Source of the DNA: a virus
IMG/VR virus record: IMGVR_UViG_3300048930_000171
Location: 1-51,668 of that record
DNA length: 51,668 nucleotides
Strand: one strand, 5' to 3'
Made by a program: the position numbers and the translations under genes. This document shows positions 21,531 through 27,886 of the stretch, in pieces. Each line of letters opens with the position of its first letter. The stretch's first letter is position 1. Below the pieces are notes generated by a model that did no database searches, was not told the origin of the DNA, and saw only the letters and a list, made by a program, of their open reading frames with translations.

Positions 21531-21883
21531 AGCGTGACTATTTCAACTTCAACACCGCTACCTACGCTCTTGCCTACCATATCAGCCCACTCGGTAATAG
21601 TGCGGCCAATGTACCTGTCATCCAGAATCACGCCCCTGGCGACTAAGAAATCAGTTGTTGCTTTTGCATAATTCTGCTCATCCCTGATTCGTTTGTCTGG
21701 GCGAGCCAATGTAAAAGTTATCTGTATAGGCTTCTTTGATGTTATTGGCACATAATACTGCTCAGAAAGGGCTAGCGATGCCTGGACAATCCACTCTTTG
21801 TATCTCTCGCTTTTGAAGCGCCTTGCCTTGCCAGAGTAAAGGCCGTTAGTTGACGGCGGAAATGGCAACCACAAGGAAATCAT
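21527..21883 (-). CDS. rusA: RusA-like Holliday junction resolvase
   Basis: The product has 118 residues from the ATG at 21883, in an ATGA overlap with the previous gene; this start gives the typical ISLWLPFPPSTNGLY opening. The active-site stretch reads RIRDEQNYAKATTDFLVARG and VILDDRYI. Aligned by eye with E. coli RusA (RDLDNxxK...DD), the first Asp, the Lys and the later DD are present, but the second catalytic Asp is Gln here. It would cut four-way junctions made by the recombination genes if active. It is the last gene of the leftward block. Confidence 0.8.
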   Translation of the reverse strand: MISLWLPFPPSTNGLYSGKARRFKSERYKEWIVQASLALSEQYYVPITSKKPIQITFTLARPDKRIRDEQNYAKATTDFLVARGVILDDRYIGRTITEWADMVGKSVGSGVEVEIVTL

Positions 21884-22230
21884 ATCACCCATGCCGGACT
21901 GTCCTTAATCTGTTCCATGCCTATGTTTACGCGGATTCTATTAGCCGCCTGCATGACCTGAGAAAGTCCTGTGGGTTTACCGTCTAGCTCCCATGAGATT
22001 CCGTCACACATGATTATCTCTTGAAGTCTGTCACCTAAAAGGTTCTTTGCTATCACGATAGGGTTAGGCTTTGATTTAGGGGTGTGTTGAAGGGCGTTGT
22101 CCGACCTAGCGGCCTCAGCATATTTCTTGTCCTTATTTTTAAGCGCGGCTTTCTGGCCTGACTTCTTGCGGATTTCCTTCATCTGCGCGTCACTGAATAG
22201 CATACGCCGTTTCTTGAACTGTATAATCAC
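21880..22230 (-). CDS. Hypothetical basic protein upstream of rusA
   Basis: The product has 116 residues from a GTG at 22230 that overlaps the previous stop (GTGA) and has GGAGG before it. The N-terminus is strongly basic (IIQFKKRRMLF, IRKKSGQKAALKNKDKKYAE). The C-terminal half (LLGDRLQEIIMCDGISWELD, LSQVMQAANRIRVN) is a compact domain. DNA binding is plausible from charge and from the place next to RusA. No family is recognised. Confidence 0.6.
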   Translation of the reverse strand: MIIQFKKRRMLFSDAQMKEIRKKSGQKAALKNKDKKYAEAARSDNALQHTPKSKPNPIVIAKNLLGDRLQEIIMCDGISWELDGKPTGLSQVMQAANRIRVNIGMEQIKDSPAWVI

Positions 22231-22628
22231 TCCACCTCCGGCCACATAAAAGCCAGCCCGTTGCGCTGAATGCTCTTATATCGTTTCCATGAGTGAACCC
22301 CTGCTATATGCTCTTTAGCTTGCTCCTCTGTGTAGCGTTGATGTGTTGAAACAACTCCTCTTTGCGTATCAAACGATAGCTCGACTAAGTCGCCCACCTT
22401 TGGCTCAAGCAGGTGCAGACTGTCGGGGTGGATGTATGCGAGTTTTTTGTATTCATAGGGAGATGAGCGTTCTGACCTAAGCCATCTATCCCATTCTTCA
22501 CCCTCACATGTACCACGGAAACCATCCTGCTTGATTTCGATATGTTCGCCATCATGAGCGCAAAACCGCATCCCAAAATGCTTTGCCATCCAAGCTGCCG
22601 CTAATGGGTCTGTGTAATAATATTTCAT
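22227..22628 (-). CDS. Conserved phage protein of unknown function
   Basis: The product has 133 residues. It starts KYYYTDPLAAAWMAKHFGMR and has the segments GEEWDRWLRSERSSPYEYKK and HPDSLHLLEPKVGDLVELS. The YTDPLAAAWMAKHFGM opening is one I recall in phage accessory genes, without a function. No metal or nucleotide motif is clear. It overlaps both neighbours by four bases. Confidence 0.6.
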   Translation of the reverse strand: MKYYYTDPLAAAWMAKHFGMRFCAHDGEHIEIKQDGFRGTCEGEEWDRWLRSERSSPYEYKKLAYIHPDSLHLLEPKVGDLVELSFDTQRGVVSTHQRYTEEQAKEHIAGVHSWKRYKSIQRNGLAFMWPEVE

Positions 22629-22798
22629 CCGTCATCCACCATAGAAGCTCTGGCCTTCATGTTTTGAACACCAACCTTAACATCATCAACCATCTTATCA
22701 GCTCTCATCAGGCCGTTCTGTGCATTGCCGGTAGTTACACCAATGGCATCGTGAATCTTTAGCTTTATAAAGGCTAATTTTCCTTCCAAAGTCTCCAC
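22625..22798 (-). CDS. 57-residue helical protein (GTG start)
   Basis: An open frame begins at GTG 22798, two bases after the previous gene ends, with AAGGG upstream. It ends in an ATGA overlap with the next gene. The product is helical (METLEGKLAFIKLKIHD, then NGLMRADKMVDDVKVGVQNM). The coupled ends and filled gap make it a likely gene. No family is recognised. Confidence 0.6.
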   Translation of the reverse strand: METLEGKLAFIKLKIHDAIGVTTGNAQNGLMRADKMVDDVKVGVQNMKARASMVDDG

Positions 22799-22800
22799 GC

Positions 22801-23154
22801 TCAACCCTTCACCAGTTCAAGATAAGGCGCATCGTCTATGGCAATAAATGCGTATGTGCCTAGCTGGTCGTTCCATTGTAGGGCGGGGGATGAAAGACTA
22901 CCGCTATCAAGAGTCCCATCGGGTACGGAGTTTACTCGTTTACTCCCATCCCCCAAAATAACCGGCGGGTCAAACGCCAGCTTATCAACGGTCTGGTATT
23001 GTATCGAATCCTTCAGGCTAAACTTACCCTCTGGCATCAGGTGATATGAGTAAAACGGCTTGCTTCCCCTGTACTCAGGGTGGCTATACGTCACCCCGAT
23101 AATCCGGCATATGATTCCGTTGTGCATTACTGTGCGGTTTAGGTCTGTGTGCAT
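22801..23154 (-). CDS. Hypothetical protein
   Basis: The product has 117 residues with a GGGGGAGAG ribosome-binding site. It begins HTDLNRTVMHNGIICRIIGV, a small beta-barrel-like opening, and has YHLMPEGKFSLKDSIQYQTV and WNDQLGTYAFIAIDD. No catalytic motif or known family. It lies directly downstream of the hexanucleotide repeat. Confidence 0.6.
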   Translation of the reverse strand: MHTDLNRTVMHNGIICRIIGVTYSHPEYRGSKPFYSYHLMPEGKFSLKDSIQYQTVDKLAFDPPVILGDGSKRVNSVPDGTLDSGSLSSPALQWNDQLGTYAFIAIDDAPYLELVKG

Positions 23155-23180
23155 ACTCTCCCCCTGTTAGTTGCTGGTTA

Positions 23181-23483
23181 TTAAGAGCCATAGCCATAGC
23201 CATCGCCAGAGCCAGAGCCATAGCCATAGCCATCGCCAGAGCCATCGCCATCGCCATAGCCATCGCCAGAGCCATAGCCAGAGCCATAGCCAGAGCCATC
23301 GCCATAGCCATAGCCATCGCCAGAGCCATCGCCATAGCCATAGCCATCGCCAGAGCCATCGCCAGAGCCAGAGCCAGAGCCATCGCCAGAGCCAGAGCCA
23401 GAGCCAGAGCCATAGCCATAGCCATAGCCATCGCTAATTGAATGGCCGTGATGGCTATTTTTTGTCTTCAACAAATTTGGCAT
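23181..23483 (-). CDS. [DYS]G dipeptide-repeat protein
   Basis: From the ATG at 23483 a 100-residue frame gives a short basic start (MPNLLKTKNSHHGHSIS), then exactly 41 dipeptides DG, YG or SG, and a stop right after the repeat. It overlaps the preceding gene by 29 bases. GCGGA lies about nine bases before the ATG. The other two minus-strand frames give (MA/LA)n running on into the next gene, or a stop-interrupted frame. Gly-Tyr-Ser low-complexity tails occur in phage proteins next to DUF6948-like genes. Expression from this frame is probable, not proven. Confidence 0.5.
   Translation of the reverse strand: MPNLLKTKNSHHGHSISDGYGYGYGSGSGSGSGDGSGSGSGDGSGDGYGYGDGSGDGYGYGDGSGYGSGYGSGDGYGDGDGSGDGYGYGSGSGDGYGYGS
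23187..23432. repeat. 41 tandem hexamers GCCA(TA/TC/GA)
   Basis: On the plus strand the hexamers GCCATA, GCCATC and GCCAGA follow each other without a break for 246 bases. Only the last two bases vary and they do so in a codon-wise manner, since the minus strand reads [D/Y/S]-Gly. Repeat-length change by slippage is likely. Confidence 0.9.
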
Positions 23484-23838
23484 AAGTTTTTTCCGCTTCT
23501 TTCGTTGTGGGGATGTATTCGATTGCATTAGTGAGTGCGATTTCACCTGTTTCATTGAGCCTGCCGCCTTTAATTCCGCTAACAGCAACCGCAGATAGCG
23601 ACAAACCGCCGCCTTCCCATTTCCATAAACGCAAAGCGTTTTCTAATTTGCACTCCATGCTATTTTCAGGATTAATCCATGTCACATCCCCGATATGAAC
23701 GCCTGCGCTATAGGTGCGAACTAAGCACCGCTTGCCAAGCATTGGGTGGCTACTTGTCTCTTGTCTTTGTGGCTTAAGGCCGCAGGCAAGTTTTGCGATT
23801 TCCTTTATTTGGCCGTAAGTTAAATCATCTATATCCAT
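23455..23838 (-). CDS. DUF6948-like protein
   Basis: The product has 127 residues from the ATG at 23838 with AAAGGAAA upstream. The core reads LGKRCLVRTYSAGVHIGDVT, LENALRLWKWEGGGLSLSAV and AVSGIKGGRL...ALTNAIEYIPTT. This is the RTYSAGVxxG...NARRLWxWxGAxSLSxxAxxG...ExIxxxP pattern of DUF6948, a small phage and bacterial family of unknown role. It ends at a run of six A (GAC AAA AAA TAG) just before the hexamer repeat, so slippage could add a repeat tail. Confidence 0.7.
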   Translation of the reverse strand: MDIDDLTYGQIKEIAKLACGLKPQRQETSSHPMLGKRCLVRTYSAGVHIGDVTWINPENSMECKLENALRLWKWEGGGLSLSAVAVSGIKGGRLNETGEIALTNAIEYIPTTKEAEKTYAKFVEDKK

Positions 23839-23892
23839 TTTGTTTCCTTTCAAAAGTTGCTGGTTTTGAGCAGAGCCAGTGTGCTTTAGTGG

Positions 23893-24201
23893 TTAGGCGG
23901 CTTCGGATGGCGATTGCGAATCTCCGCTGGTGTGGTTCGATACCATGCCAGTGCCAGTTAGCTCTTTTACAATCCACATTACGGATTCTTCTAACGATGT
24001 GAGGGCAAGTGAATTGTAACGCCCACCGCATACCTTTGCGTAAAGCTGTTCCATTTCCACGGCTTTGTTTTTGATTTCATCATGCAATGCTTTCTCATCT
24101 TCACTCAATGCACGATAACGAGGCCGAAAGCGGCTATGTTTAATTTCACCCGCTTGTCTTGCGTCTAGGTTGCCTTGAAATACGTTTTCTTTATTTTCCA
24201 T
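23893..24201 (-). CDS. Candidate Acb2/Tad1-hook-like protein (cyclic-nucleotide sponge)
   Basis: The product has 102 residues from the ATG at 24201 with AGGAGAG upstream. Residues about 25-85 read FRPRYRALSEDEKALHDEIK, KAVEMEQLYAKV and RYNSLALTSLEESVMWIVKE. The order is R-x-L-(S/T)-x-x-E-x-x-L-x-x-x-I-K, a second helix, R-x-x-S-x-x-x-T-x-L-x-x-x-x-M. It matches the helical hook of Acb2 and Tad1 proteins, which bind CBASS or Thoeris signal nucleotides. The C-terminal 20 residues are a polar tail. Assignment is by eye, so moderate. Confidence 0.55.
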   Translation of the reverse strand: MENKENVFQGNLDARQAGEIKHSRFRPRYRALSEDEKALHDEIKNKAVEMEQLYAKVCGGRYNSLALTSLEESVMWIVKELTGTGMVSNHTSGDSQSPSEAA

Positions 24202-24203
24202 TC

Positions 24204-24386
24204 TCACTCTCCTTTGTTAAATTTACTGTCTCTCCAGATTGTCAAGCCTAGCACATAGCGGCTTTCCAGTTCCCCACATATCCGAGCCTTACTTGGGGCG
24301 ATACTTATACCTGTAAAGGCCAAGCTCGGAGTATTTGCACTGATTTCGTATCGCAGGTGAAACCAGTAAAGCCCTATAACAAGCAA
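24204..24386 (-). CDS. Possible 60-residue protein (TTG start)
   Basis: An open frame from TTG 24386 to a stop seven bases before the hook-like gene's ATG fills the gap. It begins with a hydrophobic stretch (LLVIGLYWFHLRYEISA-like) and continues SLAFTGISIAPSKARICGEL. No clear ribosome-binding site precedes it. The protein-like sequence and the tight fit between neighbours are the support. A different frame across the same bases (24289-24552) cannot be excluded. Confidence 0.35.
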   Translation of the reverse strand: MLVIGLYWFHLRYEISANTPSLAFTGISIAPSKARICGELESRYVLGLTIWRDSKFNKGE

Positions 24387-24475
24387 CTAGGGTTGCAGCG
24401 ATTCTTTTGCGGCGCGGCTCGAACTTCTCTGGCCGCCTTACCCCGCACATTCCTAACGTCGTGTGCAGACCGCAT
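24374..24475 (-). CDS. Possible 33-residue basic peptide
   Basis: This short frame begins at an ATG three bases after the preceding gene's stop and ends overlapping the TTG of the next. It is basic (HDVRNVRGKAAREVRAAPQK). It is supported only by its place in a chain of end-to-end frames. The alternative is that 24208-24478 is mostly non-coding. Confidence 0.25.
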   Translation of the reverse strand: MRSAHDVRNVRGKAAREVRAAPQKNRCNPSCLL

Positions 24476-24478
24476 GTA

Positions 24479-24760
24479 TCACTGCTTCTCCCTCTGTGCC
24501 AGTGTACTCGCCGCCACAGATTCAGCGTTTCTTTTAGCATCATTAAGCTCATGACCAGCCAGTGATTGCGCTTCCATCAGCTTTGAAATGGCCGCGCTTA
24601 CAATATGCTGGTTGGCATGTATGTAGCCCTGCATGAGTTCTAGCTGCGCGTTCCAATCGCTGAACGTCCGGTTCATGGTGCGGAGTTTGTCTATTACTTC
24701 ATCAGCACCGCCGAGCAACCCACCCGCTTTGCTGGCAACGGCTTTACTGGTTTTCTTCAT
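24479..24760 (-). CDS. Small helical protein
   Basis: The product has 93 residues with AAAGGA before the ATG at 24760, which lies inside the end of the HTH gene. It has a basic start (MKKTSKAVASKAGGLLGG), then long helices (EVIDKLRTMNRTFSDWNAQ, QSLAGHELNDAKRNAESVAA). No family is recognised. It is co-transcribed with the regulator. Confidence 0.55.
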   Translation of the reverse strand: MKKTSKAVASKAGGLLGGADEVIDKLRTMNRTFSDWNAQLELMQGYIHANQHIVSAAISKLMEAQSLAGHELNDAKRNAESVAASTLAQREKQ

Positions 24761-24938
24761 AGGTAAAATCCTTTGCTGTTACTTTGCCATTAGAGGCTGT
24801 TTCTATTTTCCGTATTGTCTTTAGTGTAATGGATTTATTAGTTAGTGCATGGTAAATTGTTTGCCTAGAAACACCGCACATATCAGCGAATTGCTCCCAT
24901 GTAAGGCGGTTTTTCTTGATGTAATCATTTAATTTCAT
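24744..24938 (-). CDS. Cro-like helix-turn-helix regulator
   Basis: The product has 64 residues from the ATG at 24938; a start three codons earlier is possible. The HTH reads TWEQFADMCGVSRQTIYHAL with the recognition helix in SRQTIYHAL. The protein is little more than the DNA-binding domain, as in Cro or YdaS types. It leads the leftward block that ends with rusA and lies opposite a strong rightward promoter. It probably controls both promoters. Confidence 0.8.
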   Translation of the reverse strand: MKLNDYIKKNRLTWEQFADMCGVSRQTIYHALTNKSITLKTIRKIETASNGKVTAKDFTYEENQ

Positions 24939-24965
24939 AAAGTACATTTTTCTGTATTTTGTGTG

Positions 24966-24994
24966 TTGACAAGCTAAAAATCATAGTATATAAA
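24966..24994 (+). promoter_or_regulatory. Strong rightward promoter for the third early block
   Basis: TTGACA (24966-24971), a 17-base spacer and TATAAA (24989-24994) are close to the sigma70 consensus and lie upstream of the gene at 25033. GTTGAC (24965-24970) and GTCAAC (25007-25012) form an inverted pair around it, a likely operator for the adjacent HTH protein. Confidence 0.75.
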
Positions 24995-25011
24995 TCTATA
25001 CAGTAAGTCAA
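24985..25011 (-). promoter_or_regulatory. Candidate leftward promoter for the HTH-led block
   Basis: On the minus strand TTGACT (25011-25006) and TATACT (24990-24985) are separated by 15 bases, shorter than ideal. Its -10 overlaps the -10 of the rightward promoter by two bases, so the two promoters should exclude each other. Confidence 0.4.
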
Positions 25012-25032
25012 CCACTAAATAAAGGATTTAAC

Positions 25033-25332
25033 ATGACACAGAAACACACACCAGCACCTTGGCACGAAGCCGAAGACCAAGCGCACGGCACACGGCGCAT
25101 CTACGCGCCTGACGGTTACATGGTTGCGGATGCAGGCCGGATATTTCGCCGAAGCTCAAGCGAAATGGGTGCCAATGCCCGATTAATCGCCGCCGCGCCG
25201 GAATTGCTTGAGGCGTTAATTTCTGCTCGTCATGAAATCTGGGAATTGACCCATCACTGCACCAGTGATGAAAAATTCAAAGAACAATATGGGTTTATTG
25301 ATTTGGCAATCGCCAAAGCAAAGGGGGAATAA
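25033..25332 (+). CDS. HTPxPW-type small phage protein (paralogue 2)
   Basis: The product has 99 residues. It has QKHTPAPWHEAEDQ at the start, RIYAPDGYMVADAG, then ANARLIAAAPELLEALISAR and a final AIAKAKGE. It shares layout with the gene at 10250-10582 and is closer to the family consensus. It is the first gene of the third early block, after the strong promoter; an AAGGA site precedes the ATG. Confidence 0.75.
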   Translation: MTQKHTPAPWHEAEDQAHGTRRIYAPDGYMVADAGRIFRRSSSEMGANARLIAAAPELLEALISARHEIWELTHHCTSDEKFKEQYGFIDLAIAKAKGE

Positions 25333-25333
25333 C

Positions 25334-25591
25334 ATGGAATTCAAATTCACCATAAACAACGAAACATTCTACATCGAGGAATACGAAGGCGGCTTTGCAT
25401 GGGTAAACGATGAAACGCAGGGCGATGGCTTCCCAACGATTGCCGAGGCGCAACAGAACGCCATGGATTACGTCCGTATCCGTGATGAGAACATAGCAGC
25501 GGCAAAGGCTCAGGCTGAGGATGATGCGAAGTATGGCACTGATGAAGAACAATGGGCGCGTGATTATCGTGAAGCTGTGAGGGTGTCATGA
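25334..25591 (+). CDS. Hypothetical early protein
   Basis: The product has 85 residues from the ATG at 25334. It has a beta-rich start (EFKFTINNETFYIEEYEGGF) and an acidic helical end (IRDENIAAAKAQAEDDAK). No family is recognised. The preceding gene's end supplies the GGGGG ribosome-binding site. It ends in an ATGA overlap. Confidence 0.6.
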   Translation: MEFKFTINNETFYIEEYEGGFAWVNDETQGDGFPTIAEAQQNAMDYVRIRDENIAAAKAQAEDDAKYGTDEEQWARDYREAVRVS

Positions 25592-25746
25592 ACAAGGATA
25601 TTGTGAGCATATACAGAAATAACAAAGATGTGTGCCTAGATTTTTATGACTACCTGATGGCTAGCGTTTCAACCGGTGTGAAGCTAGAACTGTCACAGGC
25701 TATGGTAAAATTAATGGATAGCGAAAGGAAAAACGATGACCAATGA
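25588..25746 (+). CDS. 52-residue early protein
   Basis: This ORF is coupled to its neighbours, with an ATGA overlap at the start and an 11-base overlap at the end. The sequence (NKDIVSIYRNNKDVCLDFY, then GVKLELSQAMVKLMDSERK) is helical. No family is recognised. Confidence 0.55.
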   Translation: MNKDIVSIYRNNKDVCLDFYDYLMASVSTGVKLELSQAMVKLMDSERKNDDQ

Positions 25747-26056
25747 AACCGAACTGCGGGAGTGCCCGTTTTGTGGTCGTGAACCAGACATCCGCGATTG
25801 CCCTGACAGGGATGAACGTTATTGGCGTGTGTCGTGCTTGAATACTGCCTGTTCCATAGCCGTTGCGGTCAACAAAAGGACTCAAGCCGAAGCCATTGCC
25901 GCATGGAATAACCGCCCCAAGCCCCCTGCTGCGGTGGGGGATGTGAATAAAAATAAACCAACACTGGCCGATAGAGGAATATCTCAAGCTATAGTGGTGA
26001 TAATTGGGGTTGTGGCAACGCTATGCGCTGCTATTTATTATGGGAGAGGATTATGA
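25736..26056 (+). CDS. Lar-like zinc ribbon fused to a C-terminal membrane span
   Basis: The product has 106 residues. Residues 1-60 have the Lar-type pattern RECPFCGREPDIRDC, WRVSCLNTAC and TQAEAIAAWNNRP, with two CxxC-like pairs for zinc. Lar proteins ease type I restriction in lambdoid phages, while many phage homologues have untested roles. A linker leads to a hydrophobic segment at about residues 83-102 (AIVVIIGVVATLCAAIYYG), which tethers it to the membrane, unusual for Lar. Confidence 0.7.
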   Translation: MTNETELRECPFCGREPDIRDCPDRDERYWRVSCLNTACSIAVAVNKRTQAEAIAAWNNRPKPPAAVGDVNKNKPTLADRGISQAIVVIIGVVATLCAAIYYGRGL

Positions 26057-26820
26057 CCGACATACAGGCGTTGATTGATAAGCTGGAAGGTATGCGAAAC
26101 ACTTTTGAGCCGCGTTGCACTGCGCCATATACGCAAGGTGAAGTTAGGTCAAAAGTTAACGGTGTAGTGGATATGGCTCAGCAGATAATCCGCCAGCACT
26201 TCGCAGAGCAGCCCTTGAATGCGCTTGGTTTTCCTATACCTCAAACACTTGATGACCTTATGACGAATAAGCAGCCCGATAGGTATAGTGAAGGGTATAA
26301 TAAAGGTTCTGATTATACCTGTCAGCCCCACACTACCCCAGCGCATGGGGATGTGGAGCGTATAAGAGACATCTTGCATTTTCATTTACGCACTGGAGTT
26401 TTTCATAACGAAGTATCCGTGTGTGGAATTGATGAAGCAGCGGAAGCCCTAGCCGCCATGCAGCCTGCTCCGGTTGCCCCCCAGCCTGTTTATGCGGTGG
26501 ATGAGCGTGCGCTGTTTACTCTGGTAAATAATATCCTCTGTGAGTTTGACCATAAAGGTGATATGCGCTCTCGGATTGCTGACGTAATCCGCCCCTACCT
26601 CCGCCCCGCCGAGCCTGTGGATTTACTGGAAGCCATTAAAGCCCTTGCGCCGTTTGAAGTTGTACAAGGTGATGCGATTCATAGAACCAATCCATCAAGC
26701 CAGCAGGTTGTCAATTCAAATGCAGCATGGGCGGTATCAAATGCCGAGCGTTCTGCACACAAAATTAGAAAGCATGTGGATGTGCTTAATACGGCAGCCA
26801 ACATAAAGTGGAAGGAGTAG
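26053..26820 (+). CDS. Hypothetical early protein
   Basis: The product has 255 residues from the ATG at 26053, in an ATGA overlap. It looks like a mosaic: an N-terminal helical part (IQALIDKLEGMRNTFEPR, VDMAQQIIRQHF), a Pro/Thr linker, a middle ERIRDILHFHLRTGVFHNE region, an AAMQPAPVAPQPVYA linker, and a C-terminal helical part (VNSNAAWAVSNAERSAHKIR). No enzyme motif. Such modular proteins are common in phage early regions. Confidence 0.55.
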   Translation: MTDIQALIDKLEGMRNTFEPRCTAPYTQGEVRSKVNGVVDMAQQIIRQHFAEQPLNALGFPIPQTLDDLMTNKQPDRYSEGYNKGSDYTCQPHTTPAHGDVERIRDILHFHLRTGVFHNEVSVCGIDEAAEALAAMQPAPVAPQPVYAVDERALFTLVNNILCEFDHKGDMRSRIADVIRPYLRPAEPVDLLEAIKALAPFEVVQGDAIHRTNPSSQQVVNSNAAWAVSNAERSAHKIRKHVDVLNTAANIKWKE

Positions 26821-26824
26821 GTGT

Positions 26825-27001
26825 ATGGAGAAATCATACTGGATGTTAATAAACAAAAGAACTGGCAATCCACTGAAAGAAAAATATAGCAAACACATCA
26901 AACTATTCAGCAGCAAATCACTGGCAATCGTAACCACAATGGACTTCCCTGCTTATCATGTTGTTAAGGTGGCCATAAAATACAAAGGAGCAAAACCATG
27001 A
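26825..27001 (+). CDS. 58-residue basic protein
   Basis: The ORF runs from an ATG at 26825 (GGAG lies about nine bases upstream at the end of the previous gene) to an ATGA overlap with the next gene. It is basic (LINKRTGNPLKEKYSKHIK, then VAIKYKGAKP). It is small, probably soluble, with no recognised family. Confidence 0.55.
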   Translation: MEKSYWMLINKRTGNPLKEKYSKHIKLFSSKSLAIVTTMDFPAYHVVKVAIKYKGAKP

Positions 27002-27693
27002 CGCATATTGAAGCACTGAAACTGGCTTTTACCTCATTAGAAGGCTATCTGGAAGCATTAGAAGGGAAAATGCCGGTTGATTATGTAGAGCGTTTACGCA
27101 GCCATTATATAGCAGATGTAAACACAGCCATATCCGCCGCCCTCAAATCAGGTGAGCAGGTCACTGGCGCACTGCTACGAACAATTATTGCCAATGATGT
27201 GCTTATCAGGAACATGCGCCACAGGGATGCACGTTGGCATGATGACCCTGATGTTGCAAAGGTGCTTGAGGCAAATAGAGCCATCATCAAGGCATCGAGT
27301 GAACCCAACCAACAATCAGGTGAGCAGGTGGGGGATGAGGTGGAGAGGGTTGCGAAAGCCATCTATGAGGCGGATGATAAAATTTCTTGCGGTGAATTGA
27401 AGGGCATAATCCCATGGGAAAATGCTGGAACATACAATCATGGCTTCTATATAAAACGCGCCAAAGCCGCCATATCAGCCATGCAAGAGCGTGGGGGTGT
27501 GGAGGAAGCGGGCGCATGGGAAGTTCTGCGCTTATTGTGGTTCTTTCTGCCTGAGCATGAGCCGTGCAATCCCCATAGCAAAAAAGCCACTGATATAGAG
27601 CGCAATAAGCGGTGGTCTAGGGCTTGCGAGATTTATCAAAAATATGCTGGCAGGATACCCACCCCACCCGCATCCAACGAGCAGAAGGGGTGA
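26998..27693 (+). CDS. Hypothetical early protein
   Basis: The product has 231 residues with AAAGGAG before the ATG. It is mostly helical: an N-terminal THIEALKLAFTSLEGYLEAL, a middle NRAIIKASSEPNQQSGEQV linker, RVAKAIYEADD and a C-terminal WEVLRLLWFFLPEHEPCN. Internal segments resemble other mosaic early proteins of this block. No catalytic motif or known family. Confidence 0.55.
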   Translation: MTHIEALKLAFTSLEGYLEALEGKMPVDYVERLRSHYIADVNTAISAALKSGEQVTGALLRTIIANDVLIRNMRHRDARWHDDPDVAKVLEANRAIIKASSEPNQQSGEQVGDEVERVAKAIYEADDKISCGELKGIIPWENAGTYNHGFYIKRAKAAISAMQERGGVEEAGAWEVLRLLWFFLPEHEPCNPHSKKATDIERNKRWSRACEIYQKYAGRIPTPPASNEQKG

Positions 27694-27695
27694 GT

Positions 27696-27839
27696 ATGGC
27701 TACAATAGAAGCAGCACAGGCACTAATAGATAGAGGTTTTAATCTTGGCGGCAGTCGTTATATGGCCGCAAAGTACCCCGATAAAATCAGCGTCACAGAA
27801 GAAACGGATTGGGACTTCTACTGCGATGATACCGCCTGA
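27696..27839 (+). CDS. 47-residue early protein
   Basis: The product has 47 residues from the ATG at 27696, two bases after the previous stop, with AGAAGGGG upstream. The sequence (TIEAAQALIDRGFNLGGSRY, then ISVTEETDWDFYCDD) has an acidic end. The ETDWDFYCDD pattern looks nucleotidyltransferase-like but the protein is far too short to be one. No family is recognised. Confidence 0.5.
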   Translation: MATIEAAQALIDRGFNLGGSRYMAAKYPDKISVTEETDWDFYCDDTA

Positions 27840-27886
27840 GGTTATTTATGATGATCCGCACTGGTCAACGCAGAGTTGGAGGTAGC

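Noticed and set aside
23084-23431. 115-codon leftward frame made of Met-Ala and Leu-Ala dipeptides
   Set aside because: It is another frame of the hexamer array, has no ribosome-binding site and runs on into the shadow frame of the next gene, whereas the [DYS]G frame ends exactly with the repeat.
23187-23432. CRISPR-like repetitive array
   Set aside because: Units are 6 bases with no unique spacers; this is a simple coding repeat.
23171-23437. Rightward His/Ser/Gln/Arg repeat frame on the opposite strand
   Set aside because: It starts at TTG without a ribosome-binding site, opposes the operon direction and is explained by the complement of the repeat.
24395-24430. tRNA-like GTTCGAGCC loop on the minus strand
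   Set aside because: The flanking bases do not form the T-arm stem or an acceptor stem, so no tRNA can be folded.
24289-24552. 87-codon leftward frame over the gap before the hook-like gene
   Set aside because: It overlaps the 93-residue gene by 74 bases and has no ribosome-binding site; the end-to-end 33- and 60-codon frames fit better, though weakly.
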